NCBI GenBank assembly: GCA_019417865.1 | Contig: DYCW01000335.1 | Location: 1 to 5,626, forward strand | DNA length: 5,626 bases | Reading direction: 5' to 3' | Origin: Ruminococcus sp. | GTDB taxonomy: Bacteria > Bacillota > Clostridia > Oscillospirales > Ruminococcaceae | In this document: positions 5,589 through 5,626 of the stretch, piece after piece | Layout of the letters: every line of letters begins with the position of its first letter | How positions within the stretch are numbered: the stretch's first letter is position 1 | Made by a program: the position numbers and the translations under genes | Notes under the pieces: model-generated | Databases searched by the model: none | Told to the model about the DNA's origin: nothing | What the model saw: only the letters and a program-made list of their open reading frames with translations

Positions 5589-5618
5589 TTGAATTGAAAT
5601 GTCAAGTCGTGCTATAAT
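5589..5618 (+). promoter_or_regulatory. Rightward extended -10 promoter at the window edge
   Basis: Perfect -10 TATAAT (5613-5618) with TGC directly before it (5610-5612), giving the extended TGn motif. The best -35 is TTGAAT (5589-5594) with an 18-bp spacer. Three tandem TTGAA pentamers (starting 5584, 5589 and 5594) make the -35 register ambiguous; the third gives only a 13-bp spacer. It begins right at the stop of the sigma-like gene and points to genes outside the window, probably the small terminase region. Confidence 0.65.
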
Positions 5619-5626
5619 AGTAATAT

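Noticed and set aside
1..5626. CRISPR array, tRNA, rRNA or insertion sequence
   Set aside because: No regularly spaced repeats of 20-40 bases, no cloverleaf-like conserved tRNA elements and no transposase motifs were seen on either strand.

Overview
The window looks like part of the early (replication) region of a temperate phage or prophage from a clostridial Firmicute, most likely a gut Oscillospiraceae/Ruminococcus-type host. The grounds are gene content (SF2 helicase, primase-helicase, RusA resolvase, DUF551 protein, sigma-like late regulator), strong GGAGG ribosome binding sites, short gaps or overlaps between genes, and moderate GC (about 55-58% in hand-counted stretches of the helicase and primase genes). 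The host assignment is inference from style and family distribution, not from a match.

Layout, left to right. Positions 1-1581 (+) hold a RadD-like DEAH helicase missing only its first few residues. Positions 1595-2066 (-) hold a YafQ/RelE-type toxin with its antitoxin, a compact and more AT-rich cassette. It has its own strong leftward promoter (2112-2140), a small palindrome in the leader, a toxin RBS inside the antitoxin gene, and a leftward terminator lying inside the last codons of the helicase gene. Positions 2158-4401 (+) hold a large primase-helicase: a PriCT-2-like N-terminus, an AEP-like primase core, a RepA-type RecA ATPase and a C-terminal helix-turn-helix. Positions 4402-4551 have no gene but are rich in structure: four CCGCAA/TTGCGG copies, a 42-bp concentric dyad with a TATATA core and a separate perfect 10-bp hairpin. 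This is the best candidate for a replication origin or initiator binding site. The rest is a tight rightward run: RusA resolvase (4552-4950), DUF551 protein (4962-5180) and a sigma-region-4-like protein of DUF1492/ArpU type (5189-5587). A strong extended -10 promoter at 5589-5618 points off the right edge, probably toward the packaging or late genes.

The rightward genes form one functional set: unwinding of branched or damaged DNA, priming and replicative unwinding, resolution of recombination intermediates, then a switch to later transcription. The toxin-antitoxin pair sits against this current as a cargo ('moron'-like) cassette between helicase and primase. I see no CRISPR array, tRNA, rRNA or insertion sequence. 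I did not find a clearly new defence or mobile system. The most unusual items are the antisense toxin-antitoxin cassette whose control signals are embedded in the flanking phage genes, and the structured region after the primase gene.
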